From Ridgeia piscesae (lineage: Eukaryota > Annelida > Polychaeta > Sabellida > Siboglinidae), in assembly GCA_025642075.2 (NCBI GenBank), contig JAODUO010001197.1:189001-253000 (forward strand): a stretch of 64,000 nt of DNA. Reading direction: 5' to 3'. Below are positions 36,630-49,333 of this stretch, one piece after another. Below the pieces are notes generated by a model, which had not been told where the DNA came from, ran no database searches, and was given only the letters and a program-made list of their open reading frames with translations. The position numbers and the translations under genes are program-made. The number at the start of each line of letters is the position of its first letter. The stretch's first letter is position 1.

Positions 36630-36635
36630 CACACA
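36485..36635. repeat. CA and GCAC simple repeats
   Basis: Irregular ACACAAACACACAT sequence, then GCGCACGCACGCACGC and (CA)n, between the 21-bp and 17-bp arrays. Confidence 0.85.
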
Positions 36636-36649
36636 ACCACAAGCCTGTG

Positions 36650-36900
36650 TCACTGAATGTGTTGTGTCACTGAGTATGTTGTGTCACTGAGTGTGTTGTG
36701 TCACTGAGTGTGTTGTGTTACTGAGTGTGTTGTGTCACTGAGTGTGTTGTGTCACTGAGTGTGTTGTGTCACTGAGTGTGTTGTGTCACTGAGTGTGTTG
36801 TGTCACTGAGTGTGTTGTGTCACTGAGTGTGTTGTGTCACTGAGTGTGTTGTGTCACTGAGTGTGTTGTGTCACTGAGTGTGTTGTCACTAAGTGTGTTG
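36650..36900 (+). repeat. 17-bp minisatellite abutting the exon 8 acceptor (about 14 copies)
   Basis: The unit is GTGTTGTGTCACTGAGT. The array ends in GTGTTGTGCTTCAG, the exon 8 acceptor, and exon 8 starts TGTATTGAG, close to the TGTGTTGTG that follows GAG in each unit. It may be another array grown from a splice junction, but the match is short. Confidence 0.85.
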
Positions 36901-36908
36901 TGCTTCAG

Positions 36909-36991
36909 TGTATTGAGAACCTGCACTACAGTGACCTCCTGAACAGCTCCATGAGTGAGACGTCCTCAGTGACCATGCCACAGTCAGTCAG
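36909..36991 (+). CDS. RASGRF: RasGRF exon 8: PH2-REM linker
   Basis: Twenty-seven residues plus two bases: CIENLHYSDLLNSSMSET then SSVTMPQSV. Vertebrate RasGRF continues CVDNIRCNGLMMNAF...SKVTVPQMIKSD, so position and the VT-P-Q motif agree. The acceptor GTGCTTCAG ends at 36908. Its pyrimidine tract is short because a 17-bp G/T-rich array runs almost up to it. The donor is GTAGGT at 36992. The final AG joins the A of exon 9 to make Arg. Confidence 0.85.
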
Positions 36992-37069
36992 GTAGGTGTA
37001 GACCCCGCCACAGCCACCGCCACAGCCACAGCCACAACCACAACCACAACCACAACACATACGCCGCTT

Positions 37070-39060
37070 GTATCAGGGACATTCAGTGTTACAGTTAATA
37101 CCCATGGTATCTCTAGTGGGCTCATTCAGTGTTACACTAAATACTCATGGTACTTGTAGCTGTCTCATTCAGTGTTACACTAAATACTCATGGTACTTGT
37201 AGCTGTCTCATTCAGTGTTACACTAAATACTCATGGTACTTGTAGCTGTCTCATTCAGTGTTACACTAAATACGCATGGTACTTGTAGCTGGCTCATTCA
37301 GTGTTACAGTCAATACCCATGGTACTTGTAGCTGGCTCATTGTTTCACAGTCAATGCCCATGGTACTTGTAGTGGGCTCATTCTGTGTTACAGTCAATAC
37401 TCATGGTACTTGTAGCGGCTCATTCTGTGTAACAGTCAATACCCATGGTACTTGTAGCGGGCTCATTTGGTGTAACAGTCAATACCCATGGTACTTATAG
37501 TGGGCTCATTCTGTGTAACAGTCAATACCATGGTACCTGTAGCGGGCTCATTTGGTGTAACAGTCAATACCCATGGTACTTGTAGCGGCTCATTCTGTGT
37601 AACAGTCAATACCCATGGTACTTGTAGCGGGCTCATTTGGTGTAACAGTCAATACCCATGGTACTTGTAGTGGGCTCATTGTGTCACAGTCAATATCCAT
37701 GGTACTTGTAGCTGGTACATTCTATGTAACAGTCAATATCCATGGTACTTATAGCTGGCTCATTCTGTGTAAGTGTCAATACCCATGGTACTTATAGCTG
37801 GCTCATTCTGTGTAACAGTCAGTACCCATGGTACTTATAGCTGGCTCATTCTGTGTAACAGTCAGTACCCATGGTACTTATAGCTGGCTCATTCTGTGTA
37901 ACAGTCAGTACCCATGGTACTTGTAGCTGGCTCATTCTGTGTAAGTGTCAGTACCCATGGTACTTGTAGCTGGCTCATTCTGTGTAACAGTCAATACCCA
38001 TGGTACTTATAGCTGGCTCATTCTGTGTAACAGTCAGTACCCATGGTACTTGTAGCTGGCTCATTCTGTGTAACAGTCAATACCCATGGTACTTATAGCT
38101 GGCTCATTCTGTGTAACAGTCAGTACCCATGGTACTTATAGCTGGCTCATTCTGTGTAACAGTCAATACCCATGGTACTTATAGCTGGCTCACTCTGTAT
38201 AAGTGTCAATACCCATGGTACTTGTAGCTGGCTCATTCTGTGTAACAGTCAGTACCCATGGTACTTGTAGCGGGCTCATTGTGTCACATAATATGGATTT
38301 GCAGGCTCATTCTGTGTAACAGTCAATGCCCATGGTACTTGTAGCTGGCTCATTCTGTGTAACAGTCAATACCCATGGTACTTGTAGCTGGCTCATTCTG
38401 TGTAACAGTCAATACCCATGGTACTTGTAGCTGGCTCATTCTGTGTTACAGTCAATATCCATGGTACTTGTAACTGGCTCATTCTGTATAAGTGTCAATA
38501 CCCATGGTACTTGTAGCTGGCTCATTCTGTGTAACAGTCAGTACCCATGGTACTTGTAGCGGGCTCATTGTGTCACAGTCAATACCCATGGTACTTGTAG
38601 CTGGCTCATTCTGTGTAACAGTCAATGCCCATGGTACTTGTAGCTGGCTCATTCTGTGTAACAGTCAATACCTATGGTACATGTAATGGGCTCATTCTGT
38701 GTTACAGTCAATACCCATGGTACTTGTAGCTGGCTCATTCTGTGTAACAGTCAATACCTATGGTACATGTAACGGGCTCATTCTGTGTTACAGTCAATAC
38801 CCATGGTACTTGTAGCGGGCTCATTGTGTCACAGTCAATACCCATGGTACTTGTAGCTGGCTCATTCTGTGTAACAGTCAGTACCCATGGTACTTGTAGC
38901 GGGCTCATTGTGTCACAGTCAATACCCATGGTACTTGTAGCTGGCTCATTCTGTGTAACAGTCAGTACCCATGGTACTTGTAGCTGGCTCATTCTGTGTA
39001 ACAGTCAATACCCATGGTACTTGTGGCAGGCTCATTGTGTCACAGTAGATACAGCAGGTA
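37070..39060. repeat. 43-bp minisatellite (about 46 copies), intron 8
   Basis: The unit is ACAGTCAATACCCATGGTAC then TTGTAGCTGGCTCATTCTGT and GTA. It starts about 80 bases after the exon 8 donor. CACAGTCAGT-GGTA-TGTAG also occurs at the exon 8 donor (CACAGTCAGTCAGGTAGGTG), so a boundary origin is conceivable but weak. One copy near 38290 is degenerate. Confidence 0.93.
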
Positions 39061-39260
39061 CTCATATAAGGCCCATGTTGCATCATGAACAAAGAACATG
39101 AGTGATGAAGACATGTACCATCAGACACACGTGTGCCTAGTAGTCAACAGTGCTGGTACTTGTGCTGGCATAGTATCTCATTTATCTTTTAAATATAAAC
39201 TCTCGTTAAATTATGTCCATAGAAGACTAAGAAGAATAATACAATACAATACAATAATCT

Positions 39261-39778
39261 TTACTAGAGTGTAGATATCGCAAGTCTGTGCAGTCAGTCG
39301 TAGAGTGATAGTGTAGATATCACAAGTCTGTGCAGTCAGTCGTAGAGTGATATTGTAGATATCACAAGTCTGAGCAGTCAGTCAGTGATGGTAGATTGTC
39401 TGGCATAGTTTTGGAGTTTTTTTTGTAAATATAAACTCTGTAAGTCATGTCCCTAGGGGTGATAGTGTAGATATCACAAGTCTGTGCAGTCAGTCGTGGA
39501 GTGATAGTGTAGATATCACAAGTCTGTGCAGTCAGTCGTGGAGTGATAGTGTAGATATCACAAGTCTGTGCAGTCAGTTCGTGGAGTGATAGTGTAGATA
39601 TCACAAGTCTGTGCAGTCAGTCGTGGAGTGAGAGTGTAGATATCACAAGTCTGTGCAGTCATTCGTAGAGTGAGAGTGTAGATATCACAAGTCTGTGCAG
39701 TCAGTCGTAGAGTGAGAGTGTAGATATCACAAGTCTGTGCAGTCATTCGTAGAGTGAGAGTGTAGATATCACATGGCT
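39261..39778. repeat. 42-bp minisatellite (about 11 copies), intron 8
   Basis: The unit is GTGTAGATATCACAAGTCTG then TGCAGTCAGTCGTAGAGTGA and TA. An interruption at about 39385-39455 (TCTGGCATAG, AAATATAAACTCT, ATGTCC) resembles the sequence just before the array (39165-39225), so a larger block was duplicated together with the array. Confidence 0.9.
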
Positions 39779-39779
39779 G

Positions 39780-41515
39780 TATCACATTATCACTACAAAA
39801 TATGTAAATATCACATTTTGCATAGCCAAGCTGCAACAGCTACTTCACATGTAGCTGAACCATTCTCTGTGATTGTGTATTATTATACCTCAACACTAGG
39901 TGATATTGCAAACTCTGAGCAGGAAACACAGAAGTGACTTTGTTCTGAAAATGAAGAATATATCGTGTCTTCCACATTTCACAAAGACATTAACTTACAA
40001 CATATGGGAATAAAAACATAGATCTTATATTGATATTGATCATGTTATTTAAGGAAATATGTAACATTTGTGTATGGTTTTATGTGGTTTACACTGGCAG
40101 TTTGTAGTTGGATGGTGGTTGTAGGAAGTAGGAAGTGTACAGCTCTTCACGCCAGACTTGTTCTGTTTCTATTAGATATGGATTACAGGCATTGATTTTC
40201 TTGGGAAATTGATGGGATTTCCACCAGATTCCCACTCTGCTTATGGTTTGGAGTCAGACTTTTGCACCAAGCATAATGGAGTGGGCCAGGGTAGCAGTTT
40301 AATCAAATTCCAGTATTTTGACCAGTTGCAATGAACGTCTCTATTTTAGCCCATAATGCAAGATGGTCAGGTCCATGTTGTATGCAAGAGCAAGTGTGAT
40401 TATTCAATAAAGCTGAACATTATTTCACAATGATGCAACAGGTACACTGCTAAGTTGGCCAGTTTAACAAAGGATTGATTTTTCCCATTGTAAATTAGTG
40501 AGGCAAACAGACTCCGACAAGAGGTAGCCTAAGACGTCTAGAAGATGAAACAAGAGTTCTGCATTCATAGATTCCTGGGAAATCAAATCAAAATATACTG
40601 AACATTTTGATAGGAGATAAATGTGTTGTTCCTATGTGACAGTTTCTTGTGTTATTATTGTGTTTTCCTCCCTACTTTCCAGTGCATGGTGTCCTATAAT
40701 TAGCACACAGTGAGTGCGAGTGTTTAAAGTCATGTGACATCAAAGGGAGAAGTAAATCACAAAATTGGCAAATTTTGTTTTGTTCCTTTCTGGATTTCAG
40801 AGATGATGAGCAATAAAATAGTACATTTATTGAAATATTTTCAGTATCTCATATTTATTACCAAAATTGCAACTGACCCTTTAAAAGTAAATACGTGGTA
40901 ATTGTAACTGGCATTTTAATTGTTTTAATATATGGCTTTGTAAATATGTACATTTTGTAATTTTGGATTGCTTGTCAATGAACACAAATTGAACACTGAA
41001 AGATGATCTTATAAGATACAGGGTTTTATCAAAATCACAAGGTTCATTGAGCAGAATGTATTCATCTATTTGAACTCATGTGCAGAAAGGAGAAGTGAAA
41101 CTGAGTGGGGCAATTCACACATGCCACTTTTAGCTGGAACAAAAGACTACAATAGTCGATCCATGATTTCTTGAAAAGTATTTTGACAGTTTGTAAATTA
41201 TTCCACTCAAATGGGCCTCTGGGTCTGTGAGAACTTATGTTTGTGTGTTGTCAAGTGAGACGCACGTTTCCTGGTGATCAGAACATGACTACATCTGTGA
41301 CTAAACAAGATGTGTGGGACATGCTCTAAGTTGTTACTTGTTCTCAGTGTCAGTGTAGGATTTACAGAAAACAGTTGTGTGTGACATGTGTGACAGTGGT
41401 GACTACTTGTGTGTGTGACAGTTGTGACTACTTGTGTGTGTGACATGTGTGACAGTTGTCACATCTATTTTCTAGAGAGTCACAAGTTTGAAAGTGTTAT
41501 CAAATCAGTGCTAGA
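39780..41515. other. Intron 8 unique sequence
   Basis: Ordinary AT-rich intron; TGTGTGACAGTTGTGACTAC is repeated two to three times near 41390-41455. No exon or element recognised. Confidence 0.5.
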
Positions 41516-41518
41516 TTA

Positions 41519-41705
41519 ATAGAACATGGAAGAATGGGTCAGGAATACGGGTTAGGGAAGATGGGACAGGGACGATGGGGTAGGGAAGAATGGGCAGAGA
41601 AGAAGGAGTAGGGAAGATGGGGGCAGAGAAGATGGTAGGGAGGATGGTGTAGGATAGATGGGGTAGGGAAGATGGGGGCAGAGAAAATGGGGCAATTGGC
41701 TGGGG
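41519..41705. repeat. Purine-rich GGGAAGATGGGG repeat
   Basis: About 185 bases of imperfect GGTAGGGAAGATGGGGCAGA-type units on the + strand. Purine-strand bias with G runs. Confidence 0.85.
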
Positions 41706-41709
41706 GCTT

Positions 41710-42380
41710 GGACAATATATGAATATAATAATATTTACATTCACAAACAGTTTTTTGGACAATTTGTTTGTTTTTTCGTAAAAATGTTTTTATGTTCAAC
41801 TGTAGTGTTTCAGAATGGCACAACATTTGTGTTCTAAATGGACAGAAAGTTGTATTTGGCTATGAAGTTTATATACAGTACAAGTTGGGAGAAGTGAGGA
41901 CTTATTGTGGAACACACACTGTCTGTTGGCTGTGGTCTAACTCCAGCACTGGTGACATTATCACTTGCAGTGTTACTGTCTGTCATGAGTTTTATTTAGT
42001 TGCCTAACCCAGCGACTGTGTTGTCAACGTGGTGTCAATGGTGCCCGCCACGCCCCGCCCCGCCCCGCCCAGTCTTACGACGCTCTACCTCGGTGTTTTG
42101 TGATCAACGTGTAAGTTCAGTGTTTTTTGTATGCATGGTTTACATAGTAATTAAGTGTGTTTGTGGATTAACACATTCACGTTAATGGTGTGTGATTCAT
42201 GCAGCGCCTTTCTTATAAAGCTCCTTTCCTGCATTTTGCTGTCAGTAATATGTACGATATTACAAAATAAACACCAGTAGTGCAAGCAGTCGACAGAACA
42301 ATGTATGTGCAAGACATTTGTTAATGTCTGTTTGGTACTATGTTGTTACTGCATGGTGTTGTTATTTACCCTGTGTTATT
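41710..42380. other. Intron 8 sequence with a short GC patch
   Basis: Mostly unique. ACGCCCCGCCCCGCCCCGCC at about 42050 is a short (CCCGC)n tract resembling Sp1/KLF sites, but there is no other sign of a promoter. Confidence 0.4.
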
Positions 42381-42382
42381 AT

Positions 42383-42618
42383 ATACTGCATGTTGTTATT
42401 TACTGCAGGTTGTTATTTACTGCAGGTTGTTATTTACCGCAGGTTGTTATTTACTGCAGGTTGTTATTTACTGCAGGTTGTTATTTACTGCAGATTGTTA
42501 TTTACTGCAGGTTGTTATTTACTGCAGGTTGTTATTTACTGCAGGTTGTTATTTACTGCAGGTTGTTATTTACTGCAGGTTGTTATTTACTGCAGGTTGT
42601 TATTTACTGCAGGTTGTT
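42383..42618. repeat. 17-bp minisatellite (about 14 copies), intron 8
   Basis: The unit is TTGTTATTTACTGCAGG. Each copy contains an acceptor-like TTATTTACTGCAG, though no exon follows. All three + frames are open. Confidence 0.92.
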
Positions 42619-42719
42619 GTCTGCCTACTTTAATGTGTTAGCTGGTAAGACAGCTGAAGTAATTTTGTAACATAAAAGCTATTTGTTTACAACCATTGTC
42701 CTAGGTTTGATTACTAAAC

Positions 42720-42761
<42 letters not shown>

Positions 42762-42864
42762 GTGTTGTGTTGTGTGTGTGTGTTGTGTGTGTGTGTGTTG
42801 TTTGTTTGTTTGTTTGTTTGTTTGTTTGTTTGTTTGTTTGTGTGTTTATGTATATATGTGTTTA

Positions 42865-42917
<53 letters not shown>
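42720..42917. repeat. (GT)n, (GTTT)n and (TA)n compound microsatellite
   Basis: (GT)n from 42720, then TTGTGT units, (TTTG)n at about 42799-42840, and (TA)n at about 42868-42916. Confidence 0.95.
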
Positions 42918-42919
<2 letters not shown>

Positions 42920-45170
42920 CCCAATTGTCAATGTCTTAGATACATGAGGAACCTGACACTAAGTTAAATTCAAGATGGCTGCTTTACTGTAGGTCTCTCA
43001 GCAGGCCAGCTGTTGACACATCTTGCCTGGCATAGCCGTCATAACATTCAGTATAAGACACTTGCTTGGAGACAAAACATTTATAGACTCCTTTGTTTAA
43101 TTCCAAGATGACTACATCATCTGTTGGTGTTCATTCACTATGTTCTTTTTATAGGTTGGCAAATGCAAACATTCATGAAACAATGCAATACATTATCAAT
43201 ATATAGAAGTGTGATTGCTTAACAAATACACTAGTACACAGTTTACACACACATGATCTACCAACCCAGTATGTGACATGGCCAGGGGCCGTGTCCAATA
43301 TTGTTTGTTTTCACAGTTGAATGCTATTCTCAAAGATATAATGTTATTTAAAAGGAGGTAGTCTGTTCATCATTGTTCACTTGGTACTTCATTAAATATT
43401 CTCAATATACCATAAAGTGCATGCTAAATATCTACTGCCTGCCAAATTGTGTTCACTAAGCCCATAGGAATGTTTGCAATTTGAACATTTTGACCTGGAA
43501 TGTGTTTCAATGGTAAACAAAAAACAAAATGTCCAGTTTCAAGCAATGTCTTCTCTGAGGTTTGCAATAATTGACATGGTTAGCCATTATTGTCATCATG
43601 GTATAGCATGTCCTTTGCATTGGATCATGGCTGTTGACGGGATCGCGCAGGGACACATTCACGTCTTATTTGATGCCGACCCATCACAAGTTTTCCTTTG
43701 TGTTTTAAGTCAGTGATTCACAACTGTATATTAGGATCAGTTCCAGTGAATATCATCCATGTGCATATTGATTTATGATAAAAGGTCTTTCATCTTATAA
43801 ATACACTAGGATGCCTGAATACAACATTGTATACACGTGGATTTCAATTCCATAGAATTAGCTTACATGTGCAACGTTTCAGGAGGATAGGTAATACATT
43901 TACTTGAGGAATAGGTTTGACCTCGCCAGTTTCTTCCAGGTGACACCCTTCACCCTGTTGAAGAAGTGAGAGTTGCTGTAAGAGAAACAATGTGCTGTTT
44001 GTGTGTCCGCCTGCCCTGTGCACTGAGACGGCTCTCTGTGGTCTTGTCTTGCTTCATGGCTGAGTTAGCATTGGTAGAGCCTTGCTTAGGCAGTCTTGTC
44101 TTCCTACTAATTACTTTCGAGTGAAGTGTAATCACAAAAGCTTATTTACACACTTCCAACTGTACTCACAGACAACCTGATTCTTGCAGTTCCTCCACAG
44201 TGTTGGCCATTCCTTGTAGCATATCTGTTTCTCAAAGGAAAATAATTCTGAATTGAAAAAAACAATCTTGACGTTTACATGTTATGGAAGATCTGGAAAT
44301 GTGTTAGCAACATCCACGACAAGGTCTTATGACAATTGTATGTGGAGTGAATGTTTACTTTCACTTGACCTCCAAATGTCAACAAAATATGTTGTCTTCT
44401 AGGGTTGTTTTGTGAAGAAATTAATGCATGCAGACATGTCAATGCTTTCACCCAGTGCATCATGTACCTACTAACCTCCTCTCCACAAATCTCTCATGTT
44501 AAACAGGTTTATGTTCACGGCAGCTATATATCTTTATTAAAACTGCAATACTTTTCTAACAGTCGTGTGCTGATATGTAAAATGATTCATGTGAGTTGTG
44601 TCTTTTACATATGGCTATTAAAAAAAATTGCTTGCAGTTTTCGAGAGACGTTCATTTAAACATTAATATAACTCCCCTTAATGTAAGCCCATCTGGGACA
44701 TTGATTTATTGCAAACAAATGCCACATTGTATATGTCTCGTCATATGTCATTGTCATAATATGACATGATTATAGCCAATGTTTATTGACAAATTCGTGT
44801 TGACCTCGAGGTGGTCCCGTAGTAGCAGCAGAGAGTCTCTAGTCCGCTGCAAGGGTTCAAAGGTCGTGGTGACAAAGCAGCCCGGGGCTGAGGTATTGCC
44901 AGCTATGATCAAAAGGCTAGTTAATTTGTGTATTCTGCACATTTTTCTAATACATTTTCTTATACCTTCTTTGTGTTTGAACCTTACATAGGGCGTTTTA
45001 TTAAAGATGGGCTTCTTATGTAAGTCTAATTTTGTAGTGGCTTCATTTTTTACTTCTATTTGCATTTTAATTTACCCCCACCCCTTGTCCCAGTTCACAT
45101 TAGGCTGGTCTACACCCCTTACATATACAGCTGTATATGTGTCAATATGTGCACATGTGTTACAGATGGT
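42920..45170. other. Intron 8 unique sequence
   Basis: AT-rich and unique. Short frames occur in it but have neither coding bias nor splice-compatible homology. Nothing recognised. Confidence 0.5.
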
Positions 45171-45174
45171 GTTT

Positions 45175-45297
45175 TATATAGATATACTTTATATAATTAT
45201 ATATTATATAATGTGTAATGTATGGTATGTAACATATTATATGTAATAATATATTCTGATATTATATTATCATATATATCATTATAATATATATATA

Positions 45298-45343
<46 letters not shown>

Positions 45344-45345
45344 TT
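45175..45345. repeat. AT-rich imperfect (TA)n region
   Basis: Irregular TATATAAT and ATATAT sequence, likely to unwind easily; includes a (TA)n run at about 45310-45340. Confidence 0.85.
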
Positions 45346-45659
45346 ATATACATAATATATACATGCATATAAAACTGTTATGTACTATGTTATATATCTC
45401 CTAACAGCAGCATATGCAGACCAAACACTCACAAAGTTCCATCTTAGACATTGCTGTGTCTTTTAGTTTAACATATACTGGTATACAAAGTGTCTCTAGA
45501 CATATAATGATGTCAATAATTATTTGCATACAAATAATAATTTGGTTATTTTGAGGCAATGTTCTTGGACTTTGTAAGTTCTGCCTCACAATGTCGTGGT
45601 CTGCACATGCTGCGTTTAGAATCACATCTACACACACTGACACCCGCCACTTCCTGGCC

Positions 45660-46175
45660 CAGGAACTTGTCCGAGGTGTTTGACCATCAGTTATTAACTC
45701 AAGCAGGATGAGTCACTCAACTTGACTCAAGTCTCAAGAAGCTCATTAAGCAATTTGAAGCACACAAAAATGAATCATTCAGGTATATCAGCTGATAACT
45801 CAACCTGACCTGACAAGTTGATGAGCTCTGATGACTACATACCTGAGCTCTGTTAAACTGACAACTCAACCTGAACTGTAATGAGTTGATGACTCGGCTA
45901 ATCATCCCTGATAGGTTGAAATCCTTAGAAAGTGACTCAATATAAATCACAGTTCAGTGATTACACAACTTGAGTTTCAGAAAACGGATGACTCAAGTTG
46001 TTTTAAAATGAACTAATGAATCAAGTTGAGTCAAAATAAGCTGATGACTTAAGTTGAGTCATAACAAGCTTATGATTAAGCTTGAGTCACAATACTATGA
46101 TCACTCAACTTAAAAGTGACGATGACTCAACTCAAATTAATAACTTGATTCATGATCCAACATCTGGCTCAACTG
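45660..46175. repeat. Imperfect repeat of GATGACTCAAGTTGAGTCA
   Basis: Sixteen or so variants of GATGACTCAA and TTGAGTCA (ACTCAACTTGACTCAAGTCT, GATGACTCAAGTTG, GTTGAGTCAAAATAAG, GATGACTTAAGTTGAGTCAT). The unit is close to palindromic, and several copies contain TGACTC or GAGTCA half-sites. It is decayed and the period varies. Confidence 0.75.
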
Positions 46176-46179
46176 GATG

Positions 46180-47795
46180 ATTGATGATGATGACCCTAGT
46201 ATTGAATTTTATATAAATTTATATGATTTCATATTACATTGTTTATAGTTCCAATATTGTGTTGCACATGTTTTGCACATATTTTATTAATTTCATGCAT
46301 AATTAATGACTAATAATTCTTATGTTTGCCTAAGCCAATGCTCATTTCTCATTTGATCTGTGCAGGCTTTTACATAAATATATCAACAATTTTTCCTTCT
46401 GCATGCCATTCAAAGGTAAAACACTTGGTACTGACTCTCAGTCAGCAACTGACATCATGTAATAACTCTTCTTGGAGTATGTTTCACTTTCACTTTAATT
46501 TAGTTTCTTCTGCTATTCAATATATATGCATGTTCAATCAGCATGGATTATGAGCATGGCTATACTGTTTCAATTGCGAAGGTCAATTTTGCAATAATAA
46601 ATTGATTTTTGAGATGTGACATACTTGTTAAACTAGCGCTCTGCTAAAGACAAGCATCAGATCGATCTAAGCAGCTTGACCTCATAGATGAGCATGACAG
46701 CTACTCTTTTACTTTCACTTTGAAAGCAAGCTTACAGAATCATTAATTGCTTGAGCCTGATATGAGGTAGAAACCACTGGTGAGTTGATGGAGTGTTCCT
46801 GTACTGGACTAGTGCTGTCTACACATCCTCTCACCAGTGACAACCATCTTCTTACACTCTCAGTTACGTCTAACAGAACCTGTCAGACAACATCAGTAGC
46901 TTCACTCTACTTCATCTTTGTAGCACCCCTTTCATTCGCCCTGTCTTCATTCAGACTGTGCCACTTTTGTACAATGTCTATATGTCACAGTTGGGTGTAT
47001 TTTGCACAACCCAGATGTAGAAGAACGGTTCTAATACCGTGGATAATATTTCAAATCAAGTCCAGTCGAGTCCTCATCTATATTTAAAACCCATGACACA
47101 TGACATTATTTGAGAGCTACACCTCAAAATTAGTAAAGAATTTCATATTCAAGTAACTAGAATATGCTTCAAACAGATAATTGGACTGCATTTGACCAGC
47201 AATTAAAAAATATATGTACAGTAGCATTGGCTGTGTCTGGAGCATGTCAAATTCATAACACACTTTTTGTAGTTTGCCAAAAACATATTTTGCCATTGAA
47301 GCTGGTGGTGTTGAACCGGATATAATGAAGAAATATTACCAAAGTAACAGTTACAGCTCTGTGGAGGGTGAACAGTAGAAATACGTTCTTGACAAACATG
47401 TCTGGAAGATTTTGTACTTTTTATAACTTCCTGTAATTTGGATTTCACCTCACAGATATCATCAGTTTGACATGATTTGTTTAGAAAGTGAGAGGTGGAA
47501 GTAGAACAATACATATGTGTGCTAACTTATGCAGGTTTGCTATTATTTTACCAAGGTGCATAACAAGTGTACTAATAACAAATCCAAAGAAATGTCCCAC
47601 CCAAACATGACAACAATATACAAGAAAAAAAGGAGGTCTATTATTGCCTCAGTTTGTTCCACGTAAGCTATGAGGTTGTTACAATAATATCACAGCCTTT
47701 AGAAATTTCTAGCCATCTAGCAAAATGTCAGTTAGAATACTTCATTTTCACAGACCTTTGCCATGTTGAAAATACAAGCTTGAGGGGGCTGTGTG
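46180..47795. other. Intron 8 unique sequence
   Basis: AT-rich, nothing recognised. Confidence 0.5.
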
Positions 47796-47798
47796 ACA

Positions 47799-47802
<4 letters not shown>

Positions 47803-47879
<77 letters not shown>
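47803..47879. repeat. (TA)n microsatellite
   Basis: About 38 TA units. Confidence 0.95.
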
Positions 47880-47881
<2 letters not shown>

Positions 47882-49257
47882 TTATCATCACAGAGTGACA
47901 GTGATCTCACAGGTCTCAGTACAGGCCTTCCTGGATCATCCAAATTGCACTATGTGCACAAACTGTTTAATTTATGATGATCCAAAAAATAAACTTCTTC
48001 TGAAACCTTTGAACAACCATTGCTGAAACATACAAACGTACCATTTACAGGAGATGTGATCACGATTTGATGAGCGTGGAGGGACTATATTTGTAATCCT
48101 GTTTAAGACTTCGGCATCTTTGCCACTGACTGCTGCATTATGCTTAAGGTGCATTTCATTTCAGTATCAGTAGCTCCGAAATAATCAATGTAAAGCTTTA
48201 GAATTTTTCCAAATAACTTCATTAATAGACATTTCTACATAAAAATAAGAATATGGTGTCATATTATATATGGTAGGCATTACATAGATTAACAAATCAT
48301 TTGTATGCGTGTTTGAAATAAAAACGTTAAATTAAATTACTACAAATTTAACCGATGAAAGAATTCCAAATGCCAATCTACTTGGACCTTATTAATATTC
48401 ATGAAGTAATGACATGCAATTTTGTATGCACTCCGTTGATGAAATAGTCATTATTTCCTACCAATGTCAAATAAACAAAGTTAAAGCACCATGTTCTTGT
48501 TTTCATGCAGAAATGTTGATTAATGAGGTTATTTTGAAAATGTTTATAATTTACGTTGATTAGATGAGCTGAACTCAAACCAAATGCAGCTTAATGGCCG
48601 CAGCCAGTGCCAGAAATACCAAAGTTTGAACAAGTATTTTAAATATGCAGTGGCTTCATGCTCAACAGATCATGGTCATATATCCTTAAAATGTTTGGGC
48701 AATGGTAATTCAAGCATTTCAGCCCCCTTTAAGCTGGCAAAGTGTAGACAGAATGGTCCTGCTCAGTCATGTTTTATGTTAAGTATCAACATTACATAAC
48801 ACTGAGAGAGTAGTCACGGTGAACACGTGCATTTCTTGGGTTTTTACATTTATGATGTGCAATTAAAAATGTTATTCAGTGATTTACAAAAAGGAAAAAC
48901 AACTGATCCTTTTTTGTTGTTAGCCATGTAACTGATTTATCCAATACTTTATTTAATCAGCTAAAATGCATATTTAAAAAAGTTGCTTCTGATTGGCTAA
49001 TACAAAAACTTCCTGTCACGTTCCACTTTCAACAGTTTAAGTCTTACCATTTTTCCTTACATTTTACTATGGCAAAAGAAGTAAATCTTTAAAAGATGTG
49101 TCTTGATTGTTCTGATATAATTATATAATAAACTCTGCATCAATAACTACTTTGTACAACACCTACAGTCTTGCTTGCTGTGTTCATGTGTTAATGAAGT
49201 GTGTTAGCGTCACCTCCCAGATACAGCTGCCACGGGCTGTGAATTGACTGTTTCTAG
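47880..49257. other. Intron 8 end, unique sequence
   Basis: AT-rich up to the exon 9 acceptor. No element recognised. Confidence 0.5.
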
Positions 49258-49333
49258 ATCTGACCCGAAGCTCTTTCGGGATGACATTGACATCAAGTTC
49301 AGCCGAACTTTGAACTCATGCAAAGTGCCACAG
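49258..49333 (+). CDS. RASGRF: RasGRF exon 9: linker before REM domain
   Basis: Twenty-five residues after a shared Arg: SDPKLFRDDIDIKFSRTLNS then CKVPQ. Vertebrate RasGRF has KSDASLYCDDVDIRFSKTMNSCKVLQ, so the assignment is firm. The acceptor is GACTGTTTCTAG ending at 49257; the donor is GTGAGG at 49334, leaving phase 0. The intron before it is about 12.3 kb. Confidence 0.93.

Noticed and set aside
29729..36690. Three overlapping open frames of up to 2,303 codons, rich in Pro, Ser, His and Thr
   Set aside because: They are the 21-bp repeat read in different frames; the unit has seven codons and no stop in any + frame. Only 29802-30016 is real coding sequence.
42040..42120. GC-rich patch as an internal promoter
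   Set aside because: Only a short (CCCGC)n repeat; no other promoter sign.
43474..43716. 80-codon frame in intron 8 as a possible exon or small gene
   Set aside because: No recognised homology, no coding bias, and no RasGRF phase need for an exon there.
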